A stretch of 10,559 bases of DNA from Bacteroidales bacterium GP2. Its GTDB lineage: Bacteria; Bacteroidota; Bacteroidia; Bacteroidales; Muribaculaceae. Positions 1 through 8,212 of the stretch are shown piece after piece. Position numbers and translations under genes: made by a program. The stretch covers positions 1 through 10,559 of the forward strand of contig DAAJ01000071.1 of NCBI GenBank assembly GCA_001701115.1, written 5' to 3'. The notes beneath the pieces were generated by a model. The model was not told the DNA's origin. It made no database searches and saw only the letters and a program-made list of their open reading frames with translations. Within the stretch, counting starts at the first letter, position 1. Every line of letters begins with the position of its first letter.

Positions 1-3000
1 TCAACATATACCGCTCATTTTTCTCATAAACCAGTTTCGGTTAATGTGTTGGCAAATCCTTCAGATGGCGGAAAAGTTTGGATAGACAATGAGGACACTC
101 AAGCAATTACTACTAAGTATGGCACGGAGCATACTCTTTATGCTGAGTCGCAAGATGGATGGGAATTTATCAACTGGACTTTAAGTGGCGATGAAATCGG
201 AACAGACAAAGTTCAAAAAGTCATAATTGATGCAGACGGAGAATATGTGGCTAATTTCAAAGAATTGGCAAAACTCGAAAAATATACTGTTGAGGTTATA
301 GTAGAGCCTGTTAATGGTGGTTCGGTAACGATAAATGACCAGACAGATTTGTCATTGGAATTGGATGAGGGTGCAGAAGTTAGTTTAAATGCCCATGCAG
401 CTGAAGAATACGAATTCTTAGAGTGGAGAAAGGGAGGAAAAGTTATCTCTACAGAGGAATCATACAGATTCAGATTAACTGAAAATACTGCTATTATCGC
501 CGTATTTAATCTTAAGGCGATAAAAGAGGAGGTTTCAATAAGGGATATTCTTGATGGCAATGCCGTAGTCGAAGAAGAGGTTTCGTTGGCAGGACCCTTT
601 AAGGTGATATGTGTTGAGTCAGATGCAATTTATATTTCCGATGGCGCAAATGTGATTAAATGTACGGGTGGTGATTTCTCAGGTGTAAAATATCCGGTTG
701 GTACTGTGTTGGAGTCGGTTTCGCTTGTCCCTCACATAGCAGACGGCTCAAACGAGAGTTACGCTACACTTAAAGATATAGTCCCCACTACTGAAAAGAA
801 TGTTGAAGTTGAGCCGATTCCATTTGACCTCAACACAATAAGTGAAGCCTTCGGGAAATATGTGGAAATAAAGGATATCAATCTTGAGAAACATCCTATT
901 TTGGAAAATGGTTACATAATGACCAGCTCCGAACCCGGATTTGAAGGTAAGTCGTTCATACTTCGGGCAAATCAGCTACAAGGAGATGAAGAAATTTCCG
1001 CTGCGGAGAAATGGACTATACATGGTGTGATAACATACTGTGAAATTCCGGTCAGCCGTTCCAATGATATAACTCAGATACTTGTTGCATCAGACCTGAT
1101 AAAGCAAACTCAGCCAGCTCCTGAAAAGGTGACTCTATCAGTATGTGCAATTCCGAAGGAAGCGGGTACTGTGTGGATTGATGATAATGAAACTCTGTTG
1201 ACTACCTACATAGACGCAGGTTCGTCCCATACCATACATGCTCGTGCATCAGAGGGATGGATTTTCGTTAATTGGAAGATCCAAGGCATTTTGGTCGGGT
1301 CTGAGGCAGATATAGCAGTAACGCGAGGGCATTCCTCAACCTATGAGGCTTTTTTTGAAAGGAAGCCTTTGCCAGAAAAATACACAGTCACTATTGCTGC
1401 TGATCCGGAAGAGGGAGGAACTGTTGCAATAACCGGCACAGAAGGCACTACCGAGGAGTTTGAAGAAGGTACACAGGTGTCTGTAGCTGCTACACCAGCA
1501 GAAGGTTATGATTTCAACGGCTGGAGCGATGGGACTAAGATTGTTTCAACAAGCCAGACCTATACCTTCAATATTGATGCAGACGTGACGCTCACAGCTA
1601 TTTTTACGCAACAACCGATAGTTAAGGAGATTACGCTAAAAGATATCCTTGATGGCACAGCTCCTTTGGGTGAGGAAGTTACTCTCACTGGACCGTTCAA
1701 AGTAGTATGCGTTGAATTTGCCACGATATATATATCAAACGGCATAGACGTTTTGAAGTGTTACGGTCTCAATAATGCCGAGATAGATTATCCCGAAGGT
1801 ACAATACTCGAATCTGTCACAGTTGTTCCGAAGAAAGAAGACGGGTCAAATGAAAATTACTCCGCTCTAAAGAGTGCGGTGAAATCGGATTCATCCGCTC
1901 TTGATGTTGAACCGGTAGAATTTACGCTTAAAAACATAAATGAGGCATTCGGCAAGTATGTAGAGATAAGGAATATCAGTTTAAGACGTCACTCCTGGAT
2001 GCAGGACGCTTATGTGATGTATTGCACTGAACCGGGTTATTCCGGACTCACCCATTTGCTATATACCACAGATTTTTCCGGGACAGAGGAAATCCCTTAC
2101 TCAAAGAAATGGACTATTCGTGGTGTGATCACCTATTATAATACAGGTAATGATCCATCGGAGAATGTTTTTGAGCCCATTCTCATAGCATCCTATATAA
2201 AAGAGCAGGCTGGTAGTGAGCCTGAAAAGTACAATGTCACTCTCTCTGCAAGTCCGGCAAATGGTGGAAAGGTATGGATTGGCGACAATCAGGAAGCAGC
2301 AATGAAATCTTTTGATGCCGGCTCGCAGGTTACAGTTCATGCTCTCCCGGCAGAAGGAATGCTATTTAAGGAGTGGCAGCAGGCATCTAAAGTTATAGCG
2401 ACCACGCCAGATTATACTTTCACTGTGAACGATAATATCAGTCTGGTTGCTATTTTTGCTACTGCTCCTCCTGTTAAGCGTATTATCAAATTTAGTTCTG
2501 CTGATGATAGCAAAGGAACAGTTATTGTGGAGGGTTACACGGGCGTATCTCAGGTTGAGGTCTCTGGTCCGGTTACTCTTCGCGCAGTTCCAGCAAATTC
2601 CGAGCATACTTTCTCTCACTGGACTAAAAATGGAGAAAGAATCCAGGGGAATGCTGAGCTTACTTATTCCGATCCTGAGGATGCAGAATTTGTGGCATAT
2701 TTTACCAGCTCCTATGCCGTGACATTCACTTCTCCTGTAAATGGCACGATTAATGTTACGTCATCGGACGGAGCTCCTATTCAATCTGGGACAAAAGTAG
2801 CTGAAAACACAGTTATAATAATCCAACTTGTCCCTGCCGATGGCTACCGTGTCAACAGTATTTCTGCAAATGGTGTAGAAATATCCCATACCGCAGACGC
2901 TGTGGAATATGTGGTAACCTCATCGGTAGTGATTTCCGGCAAGGTTGAGGCTAAAGCCGCCGGTACACATGTGGTTTCTGTAATTTCGTCAAATACGGAG

Positions 3001-4152
3001 CTTGGCACGGCGTATGTGGGTTCTCCGGGAATAACTTCGGTTTCACTTACTTATCCGGATGTTGCCGAACTGCATGCCGAACCGGCATTCGGCTGTAAAT
3101 TCGAGGGCTGGAGACTGGTAAATACTACTAATTTCATCTCCACCAACCCTGTTTATACTGTTGATACGCCTATTCATGACGCTCATTTTGAGGCGGTATT
3201 CAATTATATTATTCAAACGCCGCGAACAATAACTGTCGTACCATCGAATCCAAAGAAGGGCATTGTGAAGATAAAAGGTGAGTCCGGCACTACCGTCACA
3301 ACTCAGAAATACCTCACCCTTATAGCAGCCCCGTTGACAGAAAATGACGAGTTTGTAGACTGGACAGATGAATCCAATACTGTCTTGTCAACAAGTCCGG
3401 AGTTCGTTTATGACAAAGAACCAGGTGGTACAATAACCGCTAATTTCAAATCACGCTATCTGGTAAAATATTCTGCGGAAGGACCAGGCTCATTATCGTT
3501 GCTTGCAGATGGTTCACAGGTTCTTTCCGGACCCGCAACGGAAGCATCTGTAGTTCTTCCGGAAAATACACGTTTGTCCCTTAAGCTTGTTCCCGGGGAG
3601 CATCATGAAGTAGGCGCAATTATCATAAACGGCAAAGATGTGGCGCAGGAATATATAGATGAGGAAGGAACCTATAATATGGTTCTGACGGAAACAGTAG
3701 ATATTAAGGTTACTTTTGTTCCTGTGCACTACAAGATAACCATAAATGATTCTCCGCATGGCACAGTGGATATATTCCGCGAAATAGACTCCAACGGTCA
3801 GGGAGTGGGTTCATCACTTGTTGACCAGGATCGAGTGCAATATGCATCCTCAATTTATATTTTTGTCAAGCCTATTGGCGATTACCGTCTGGAGTCGGTG
3901 CGCATAAATGGTGAATTAAGGCAACCGGAGCAAGATAAAGAGTATTTGTTGCACAAGGTTGAAGGAGATGTTGCCATTGAACCGGTATTTGCCGCGGTGA
4001 CTGGAATAGATGCAATTCTTTCACCTGATATGGAAGATGAAATTGAAATGGTTTATGATCTTTCAGGCAGACCGCTTGGCAATAAGCTCCCTGCACGCAA
4101 AGGAATATATCTTGTCAAGATCGGCAAACGAGTCTATAAAATCAAGATTTAA
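1..4152 (+). CDS. Large multidomain secreted/surface protein with InlB-like repeats and T9SS-like C-terminal tail (5'-partial)
   Basis: The reading frame is open to the window's left edge, so the gene begins upstream; the GTG at 46 is an internal codon, not a start. There are 1383 visible residues. They hold about eleven modules of 70-90 residues, each shaped like 'YTV-x-A-xP-x-GG-x-V ... V-L-x-A-x-P-x-x-GY-x-F-x-x-W ... T-A-x-F'. This is the pattern of the divergent InlB B-repeat family, common in bacterial surface proteins. Two 191-residue domains (residues 178-368 and 544-734) interrupt the first modules. The C-terminus (about residues 1333-1383) resembles a type IX secretion sorting domain, with YDLSGRPL, then KGIYLVKIG and a basic end. 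No catalytic domain is visible; one could lie upstream. The likely role is adhesion or acting as a scaffold on the cell surface, but this is inference. The exact function is unknown. Confidence 0.85.
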   Translation, partial: STYTAHFSHKPVSVNVLANPSDGGKVWIDNEDTQAITTKYGTEHTLYAESQDGWEFINWTLSGDEIGTDKVQKVIIDADGEYVANFKELAKLEKYTVEVIVEPVNGGSVTINDQTDLSLELDEGAEVSLNAHAAEEYEFLEWRKGGKVISTEESYRFRLTENTAIIAVFNLKAIKEEVSIRDILDGNAVVEEEVSLAGPFKVICVESDAIYISDGANVIKCTGGDFSGVKYPVGTVLESVSLVPHIADGSNESYATLKDIVPTTEKNVEVEPIPFDLNTISEAFGKYVEIKDINLEKHPILENGYIMTSSEPGFEGKSFILRANQLQGDEEISAAEKWTIHGVITYCEIPVSRSNDITQILVASDLIKQTQPAPEKVTLSVCAIPKEAGTVWIDDNETLLTTYIDAGSSHTIHARASEGWIFVNWKIQGILVGSEADIAVTRGHSSTYEAFFERKPLPEKYTVTIAADPEEGGTVAITGTEGTTEEFEEGTQVSVAATPAEGYDFNGWSDGTKIVSTSQTYTFNIDADVTLTAIFTQQPIVKEITLKDILDGTAPLGEEVTLTGPFKVVCVEFATIYISNGIDVLKCYGLNNAEIDYPEGTILESVTVVPKKEDGSNENYSALKSAVKSDSSALDVEPVEFTLKNINEAFGKYVEIRNISLRRHSWMQDAYVMYCTEPGYSGLTHLLYTTDFSGTEEIPYSKKWTIRGVITYYNTGNDPSENVFEPILIASYIKEQAGSEPEKYNVTLSASPANGGKVWIGDNQEAAMKSFDAGSQVTVHALPAEGMLFKEWQQASKVIATTPDYTFTVNDNISLVAIFATAPPVKRIIKFSSADDSKGTVIVEGYTGVSQVEVSGPVTLRAVPANSEHTFSHWTKNGERIQGNAELTYSDPEDAEFVAYFTSSYAVTFTSPVNGTINVTSSDGAPIQSGTKVAENTVIIIQLVPADGYRVNSISANGVEISHTADAVEYVVTSSVVISGKVEAKAAGTHVVSVISSNTELGTAYVGSPGITSVSLTYPDVAELHAEPAFGCKFEGWRLVNTTNFISTNPVYTVDTPIHDAHFEAVFNYIIQTPRTITVVPSNPKKGIVKIKGESGTTVTTQKYLTLIAAPLTENDEFVDWTDESNTVLSTSPEFVYDKEPGGTITANFKSRYLVKYSAEGPGSLSLLADGSQVLSGPATEASVVLPENTRLSLKLVPGEHHEVGAIIINGKDVAQEYIDEEGTYNMVLTETVDIKVTFVPVHYKITINDSPHGTVDIFREIDSNGQGVGSSLVDQDRVQYASSIYIFVKPIGDYRLESVRINGELRQPEQDKEYLLHKVEGDVAIEPVFAAVTGIDAILSPDMEDEIEMVYDLSGRPLGNKLPARKGIYLVKIGKRVYKIKI
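34..2202 (+). repeat. Tandem supermodule (InlB-like + InlB-like + long beta domain), two copies of about 1.1 kb
   Basis: The same three-part block occurs twice within the large protein. The VW codon pair of the first InlB-like module recurs at about 76, 1171 and 2272, giving a spacing of 1095-1101 bases. The third occurrence starts a copy that lacks the long domain. The long domain runs 532-1104 and 1630-2202, both 573 bases. Shared stretches include DILDG, GPFKV-x-CVE, IYIS-x-G, DGSNE, EAFGKYVEI and KWTI-x-GVITY. By eye about half the residues are identical, while synonymous codon positions have drifted, so the duplication is not recent. The alternation of short strands and a central 'GKYVEI' suggests an OB-fold-like beta domain, but I do not recognise the family with confidence. 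More copies may lie upstream of the window. Confidence 0.8.
2221..3996 (+). repeat. Array of about seven single InlB-like beta modules
   Basis: After the second long domain the protein continues as a chain of modules without inserts, beginning at about 2221, 2476, 2713, 2965, 3223, 3457 and 3730. Each starts with a beta strand of the YxVT type and has a GxV turn. Most have a hydrophobic 'L-x-A-x-P' strand, a W or its replacement, and a final 'A-x-F' or 'V-x-F' strand. The modules are divergent: those at 2713, 3457 and 3730 have lost the Trp and instead carry a 'V-x-x-I-x-x-NG' strand, so two subtypes are present. The array probably forms an elongated stalk holding upstream domains away from the membrane. 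That role is inferred from known architectures of such repeats. Confidence 0.75.
3997..4149 (+). other. C-terminal sorting-like domain (T9SS type A-like) of the large protein
   Basis: The last 51 residues begin VTGID and contain 'VYDLSGRPLG', then 'KGIYLVKIG', and end in KRVYKIKI. The pattern 'VYDLxGRxV ... GIYxVKxxxxxxKxxx' is the hallmark of C-terminal signals recognised by the type IX secretion system of Bacteroidota, which moves proteins across the outer membrane and anchors many to the surface. The tail here is a good but not perfect match. It could also be one of the related C-terminal domains of this phylum whose export role is unproven. Confidence 0.65.
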
Positions 4153-4169
4153 CCACCTGGTAGAGCATT

Positions 4170-5174
4170 ATGGAGGAAAATAATCAGATAATAATATATC
4201 AGGGGAGTGAAGGTGAAACCCGGATTGAGGTTAAGTTCACCGGCGATACAGTATGGCTTTCGCAGCAACAGATGTCTGAATTATATCAAACATCCAGAAG
4301 TAATGTTGTAGAGCACATTAAGCATATTTATGAAGATGGGGAGCTTGATGAAGTTTCAACTTGTCGGAATTTCCGACAAGTTCGTCAAGAAGGTTCTAGG
4401 CAGGTAGCACGTGAGATTCCTCATTATAATCTCGATATGATAATATCCTTGGGTTACAGGGTACGCTCAATAATTGCCACGCAATTCCGGCGATGGGCAA
4501 CCGAGCGGCTGAAAGAGTATATTATCAAGGGATTTACAATGGATGACGAGCGGTTAAAAGGTAATGGAGGCGGTGCTTATTGGCACGAGTTGCTTGACCG
4601 TATCCGTGATATACGCTCTTCTGAGAAAGTGATGTACCGTCAGGTTCTTGATCTTTATGCGACAGCGGTAGACTATGACCCACGTTCCGAAGTGTCTGTG
4701 GAATTTTTTAAAATTGTGCAGAACAAGCTCCATTTTGCAGCACACGGGCACACTGCGGCAGAAGTTATATTCAAAAGGGCTGATGCGGACGCTCCCCTTA
4801 TGGGTTTGACTTCCTTTAAAGGCGACCATCCGACACTTCGTGATGTCAAAGTGGCAAAAAATTACTTGACGGAGGATGAGTTGAAAATTCTGAACAACCT
4901 TGTTTCTGGATATTTTGACTTTGCAGAAATTCAGGCTATGCGCCGCCGCCCTATGTATATGAGCGACTATGTGCAGCAACTTGACAACATATTGTCCTCT
5001 ACCGGCGAGGCATTGTTGAAAGGTCCAGGCACTGTGAGCCATAAGCAGGCAATGGAGAAAGCTGAGAAAGAATACCGCCTGTTCCAGGTGCGTGAATTGT
5101 CACCGGTTGAACAGGCGTACCTTGACACTATCAAAACCCTTAACGCAAAGGCAAAGGATAAGGGAAACATCTGA
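4170..5174 (+). CDS. rhuM: RhuM-family protein (virulence RhuM / COG3943-like)
   Basis: A complete 334-residue protein of the usual length for this family. Recognisable family blocks are 'VWLSQQQMSELY' (residues 28-39) with an adjacent helix-turn-helix-like segment, 'HIKHIYEDGELD' (49-60), 'YNLDMIISLGYRVRS' (86-100), 'QFRRWATERLKEYIIKGF' (105-122), and the C-terminal part with 'GDHPTLRDVKVAKNYL' (218-233) and 'RRPMYMSDYV' (259-268). The family is named after a Salmonella pathogenicity-island gene. It is scattered among bacteria near mobile and defence genes, and its biochemical role is not settled. The N-terminal half looks DNA-binding. The gene starts 17 bases after the large surface-protein gene, with no obvious Shine-Dalgarno sequence or promoter of its own. 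It ends 2 bases from the convergent trmD. It may be a mobile accessory gene inserted here; this is inference. Confidence 0.88.
   Translation: MEENNQIIIYQGSEGETRIEVKFTGDTVWLSQQQMSELYQTSRSNVVEHIKHIYEDGELDEVSTCRNFRQVRQEGSRQVAREIPHYNLDMIISLGYRVRSIIATQFRRWATERLKEYIIKGFTMDDERLKGNGGGAYWHELLDRIRDIRSSEKVMYRQVLDLYATAVDYDPRSEVSVEFFKIVQNKLHFAAHGHTAAEVIFKRADADAPLMGLTSFKGDHPTLRDVKVAKNYLTEDELKILNNLVSGYFDFAEIQAMRRRPMYMSDYVQQLDNILSSTGEALLKGPGTVSHKQAMEKAEKEYRLFQVRELSPVEQAYLDTIKTLNAKAKDKGNI
4358..4382. repeat. 25-base near-gapless perfect palindrome inside rhuM
   Basis: The arms aacttgtcggaa (4358-4369) and ttccgacaagtt (4371-4382) are exact reverse complements around a single T. The palindrome lies inside the rhuM coding frame and encodes residues 63-71 (S-T-C-R-N-F-R-Q-V), next to the conserved helix region. 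No T-run follows, so it is not an ordinary terminator. It could be a protein-binding site, a cruciform or mRNA hairpin, or a recombination target. Confidence 0.85.
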
Positions 5175-5176
5175 GT

Positions 5177-5851
5177 TCAGTCAAGCAGGTCAGGACGAAG
5201 CCGGCGAGTGCGTTCAAGAGACTGTTCATGCCGCCACTCGTCAATCTTTGCCTGATGTCCTGAAAGTAGGATAGGGGGGACTTCCCAACCTTTATATACT
5301 GAGGGTCGGCTGTACACTGGAGGTGCAAGCAGGTTATCCTGGAAGGAGTCGCTTAAAGCACTCTGCTCATCGCCGATTGCCCCTGGAATAAGCCTTACAA
5401 TAGCGTCGGTAATCGCCAGTGCGGGAATTTCACCCCCGGTTAGCACATAATCCCCGATAGAAATTTCTTTTGTGATAAGATGTTCCCGTACCCGGTAATC
5501 AATGCCTTTATAGTGCCCGCAGAGTATGATTATATTATTGAGTAGTGACAAGGAGTTTGCCATCGGTTGGTCAAACTTTTCGCCATCGGGCGAAGTAAAT
5601 ATGACCTCATCGTAGTTTCTTTGTGACTTAAGATGCTCTAGCGCACGGTCAATCGGTGCTATCTGCATCACCATTCCGGCTTCACCCCCAAAAGGGTAAT
5701 CGTCTACTTTGCGATGCTTGTTTGTAGTGAAATCCCGGAGGTTATGTACTACTATTTCCACAAGACCTTTGTCCTGCGCTCTTTTTAAGATAGAGCACCC
5801 TAACGGTGATTCCAGCATTTCGGGAAGAACGGTAAGTATATCAATTCTCAT
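5177..5851 (-). CDS. trmD: tRNA (guanine(37)-N1)-methyltransferase
   Basis: TrmD transfers a methyl group from S-adenosylmethionine to N1 of G37, next to the anticodon of a subset of tRNAs, and so prevents +1 frameshifting. It is essential in many bacteria and belongs to the SPOUT class with a trefoil knot. At 224 residues the length is normal. Visible motifs are the N-terminal 'MRIDILTVLPEM', 'PFGGEAGMVM' (53-62), the knot segments 'ILCGHYKGIDYRV' (109-121) and 'ISIGDYVLTGGEIPA' (130-144), and the segment around R153 and D168 ('ALSDSF'). By alignment these match the catalytic Arg154 and Asp169 of the E. coli enzyme. 'CGHYKGIDYR' in place of the usual GRYEGID is typical of Bacteroidota as I know them. 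The start ATG overlaps the WYL stop as ATGA. Its stop lies 2 bases from the rhuM stop on the other strand. Confidence 0.97.
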   Translation of the reverse strand: MRIDILTVLPEMLESPLGCSILKRAQDKGLVEIVVHNLRDFTTNKHRKVDDYPFGGEAGMVMQIAPIDRALEHLKSQRNYDEVIFTSPDGEKFDQPMANSLSLLNNIIILCGHYKGIDYRVREHLITKEISIGDYVLTGGEIPALAITDAIVRLIPGAIGDEQSALSDSFQDNLLAPPVYSRPSVYKGWEVPPILLSGHQAKIDEWRHEQSLERTRRLRPDLLD

Positions 5852-6753
5852 GATGGCAATTGGTAATTTTTAAGTGATTCCTCAAGGTTTGTTATCATCA
5901 TAGCCCGTAGTTCCGGAGGTGAAATTACGGTGACCTTAGGACCATAGCTCAGAAGTTCCTGCACAAAGTCCTGGGTCAACTTGAGTTTATATGTAAAAAT
6001 AGAATAATCATCATGCACCATCTCTTTCTGGCTTGAATGGAGAGGCAAAGCGCGGAAATATTTGGCCTGCCTGGTATCGGTGCGGATAGCAATCTGTTTG
6101 GGTTCGCCGTGGGAATAAACAATACCGAAAGTGTCGCTGAAATAAGTTTCCGCATCGAAATAGTCCGGAATCTCGTATGATTCGGTACTTACCAGTACAT
6201 CACTCATCCTGTCAAGGGAATAGGTTTTTATTGTATCCTCCTTCACATTGCGACCGATTATGTACCACCTCTGGCGGAAAAGTTTCAGGAAGTAAGGTTC
6301 TATCACCACATCCCTTGTGGGATTTGAACGGCTATAGGGGCTATAGGTGAAATGCAACTGTTTCTGCTCTTTCAGTGCTCCGAGCACAGCCTCGAGGTAA
6401 TATCGTGAGGATGGTACATCCTCCAAAAATATCCGGTGGGACACATCACGGGCATCAGTAAGGACATTGCTCATCGAAGCAGCATTAAGCATCCAGTCTG
6501 TAACGCTCTCATTGTGCACGTCTCCGCCATTGTCGATATAATACTCAAAAGTAGCAGGGTTGCATTCTATATTGATTTTGAATAACTCTTCAATAGCGTT
6601 GCGGTAATTGTAGAAGGTGCGTCGTGGCAAAGGGTCACCGTTGGAAAAATCTGTTTTCTTCCAAAGTGTGTTTAGTTCTTCACGGGTGATGCAGCCGTAG
6701 CGGCGAATTGTGTCGATAAGCCAGATATAGCGGCTAAATAGATTTCGTGACAT
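5848..6753 (-). CDS. WYL-domain transcriptional regulator (HTH-WYL-WCX type)
   Basis: A 301-residue protein of usual length. The N-terminus (residues 1-60) looks like a winged helix ('ITREELNTLWKK ... RRTFYNYRNAIEELF'). It is followed by a helical linker and the WYL core at about 128-190, with 'LHFTYSPY', 'IEPYFLKLF', 'RWYIIGRN' (WYI at 163-165) and 'YSLDRM' (178-183). The C-terminal part (about 218-290) matches the WCX extension ('FVQELLSYGPKVTVISPPELRAMM'). WYL proteins are DNA-binding regulators that sense ligands, often nucleic acids or nucleotides, and many sit near defence genes. Here the context is a transporter upstream (20-base overlap) and trmD downstream (4-base overlap), so it may control this operon; that is inference. 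The target and ligand are unknown. Confidence 0.88.
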   Translation of the reverse strand: MSRNLFSRYIWLIDTIRRYGCITREELNTLWKKTDFSNGDPLPRRTFYNYRNAIEELFKINIECNPATFEYYIDNGGDVHNESVTDWMLNAASMSNVLTDARDVSHRIFLEDVPSSRYYLEAVLGALKEQKQLHFTYSPYSRSNPTRDVVIEPYFLKLFRQRWYIIGRNVKEDTIKTYSLDRMSDVLVSTESYEIPDYFDAETYFSDTFGIVYSHGEPKQIAIRTDTRQAKYFRALPLHSSQKEMVHDDYSIFTYKLKLTQDFVQELLSYGPKVTVISPPELRAMMITNLEESLKNYQLPS

Positions 6754-8212
6754 AATCGCTGGATTTTATTGGTAGGAGTGATGTGAGGCGCAGCCCCAGC
6801 ATTGTCAGGACTGCATTAAGTATGAGCAATTCAAATCCGGTTTCGTAGCTCAGGTACCGGTGTAGTGCTGCCTGTATGAGCCATGCCGCGGCAGGTGCCG
6901 CGATACAGACAAAAGGCACTGCGTAATCGCGCACTTCTCTTTTGCTAAGCAATCCGAATGCAAATAGACCGAGAATAGGACCATAGGTATAGGAAGCAAG
7001 AGTGTAGACAGCGCTTATTGCGTCTGAATCGCTCATGTGGTAGAACGCTATAATCACTCCAGCCATAATAAGTGACATCATGATATGCACGGCAGTGCGG
7101 GTGCGCCGCAATGCGGTTTCTTCCTGACGCGAGGGCGCGTCAAGTATATCTACCGTGAAGGAGGTGGTAAGTGATGTCAGTGCTGACCCTGCTGCAGAGT
7201 ATGCTGCCGCAATCAAGCCTACGATGAACACAATTCCTACAGCAAGTGGCATGGATTCGTGTGTTGCTACAAGCCCGAACAATTCATCACTTTTAGCGGG
7301 CATGTCAATTCCGGCATAAGCGGTGTAGATTACCACCAGTGTGCCAAGCACAAGGAAAAGCGCTATTACAAAAAATTGCATGACTCCGCTAAGTATCATG
7401 TTTTTCCGTGAAGACACAGAGTCACGGCACGCGAGGTGCCTCTGCATCATATCCTGGTCAAGCCCGTTGGTCGCAATTGCCATGAACACTCCTGCAAGGA
7501 ACTGCTTCCAGAAGTATGAGCCTGACATCGGGTCGTCAAAAAAGAAAACCCGAGCTGATTCATGAGAGCGCACCGCACTTATCATTTCGCTGAAAGAAAG
7601 GTGCATATTGTCAGCGACAAAAAATATGCATAATCCCACAGCTCCTATAAGGCATGCGCTTTTGAGCGTGTCGGTCCATATAAGTGTCTTCACTCCTCCG
7701 TTTACCGTGTAGAGCCAAATTAATGCAACGGTAAGCAACACATTGACTTCAAACGGTATGCCGAAAGGGCGGAACACGAGTAGCTGGAGCACCGCGCAGA
7801 CTACAAAGAATCGCACGGAAGCGCCAAGCATTTTTGATATGAAGAATATCCATGCACCGCTGCGGTAACTGAGTTTGCCAAACCGTTGACCGAGATATCC
7901 ATAGATGGAAACAAGATTACGCTTGTAAAAGACTGGGACAAGTACAAAAGCAATCACCACATATCCAACAATAAATCCGAGAACCATCTGCAGATATGCG
8001 TGTCCTTTTGCGGCAACCATTCCCGGCACTGAAATGAAAGTTACTCCGGAAATGGCTGCTCCAATCATGGCAAATGCCACGACAGCCCAGGGAGCTTTAC
8101 GGTTTCCGGTGAAAAATGTGGCATTGTCGCTCCCTCGTGATGCTATTGCCGAGATAGCCATTAAGAGCGCAAAGTATGCTGCAACAGTAATTATGACCGT
8201 CAGAGGACTCAT
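6734..8212 (-). CDS. Sodium:solute symporter (SSS family) next to a muramidase
   Basis: A 492-residue inner-membrane protein with about 13 hydrophobic segments, as expected of the SSS (LeuT-fold) family. Diagnostic stretches are 'YFALLMAISAIAS' in the first helix, the unwound 'MIGAAISGVTFISVPG' (49-64), the signature 'NGGVKTLIWTDTLK' (171-184), 'TNGLDQDMMQRHLACRD' (248-264) and 'SAAGSALTSLTTSFTVDI' (339-356). The last region carries the Ser/Thr residues that usually form the Na2 sodium site. The start ATG overlaps the namZ stop in ATGA, so the two are translationally coupled. Coupling to a secreted exo-muramidase suggests import of a product of peptidoglycan breakdown, such as MurNAc, by sodium co-transport. 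The substrate cannot be read from sequence; sugar, sialic acid and other organic solutes are all known in this family. Confidence 0.9.
   Translation of the reverse strand: MSPLTVIITVAAYFALLMAISAIASRGSDNATFFTGNRKAPWAVVAFAMIGAAISGVTFISVPGMVAAKGHAYLQMVLGFIVGYVVIAFVLVPVFYKRNLVSIYGYLGQRFGKLSYRSGAWIFFISKMLGASVRFFVVCAVLQLLVFRPFGIPFEVNVLLTVALIWLYTVNGGVKTLIWTDTLKSACLIGAVGLCIFFVADNMHLSFSEMISAVRSHESARVFFFDDPMSGSYFWKQFLAGVFMAIATNGLDQDMMQRHLACRDSVSSRKNMILSGVMQFFVIALFLVLGTLVVIYTAYAGIDMPAKSDELFGLVATHESMPLAVGIVFIVGLIAAAYSAAGSALTSLTTSFTVDILDAPSRQEETALRRTRTAVHIMMSLIMAGVIIAFYHMSDSDAISAVYTLASYTYGPILGLFAFGLLSKREVRDYAVPFVCIAAPAAAWLIQAALHRYLSYETGFELLILNAVLTMLGLRLTSLLPIKSSDYVTKSI

Noticed and set aside
46..48. GTG as the start codon of the large surface protein
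   Set aside because: The frame is open to base 1, and the codons before it (STYTAHF...) match the end of an InlB-like module seen again near 1340-1365, so the gene is cut by the window edge.
4554..5042. 162-codon open frame on the minus strand inside rhuM
   Set aside because: It lies wholly antisense to a well-supported family gene, has no recognisable motifs and a composition typical of a reverse-strand shadow.
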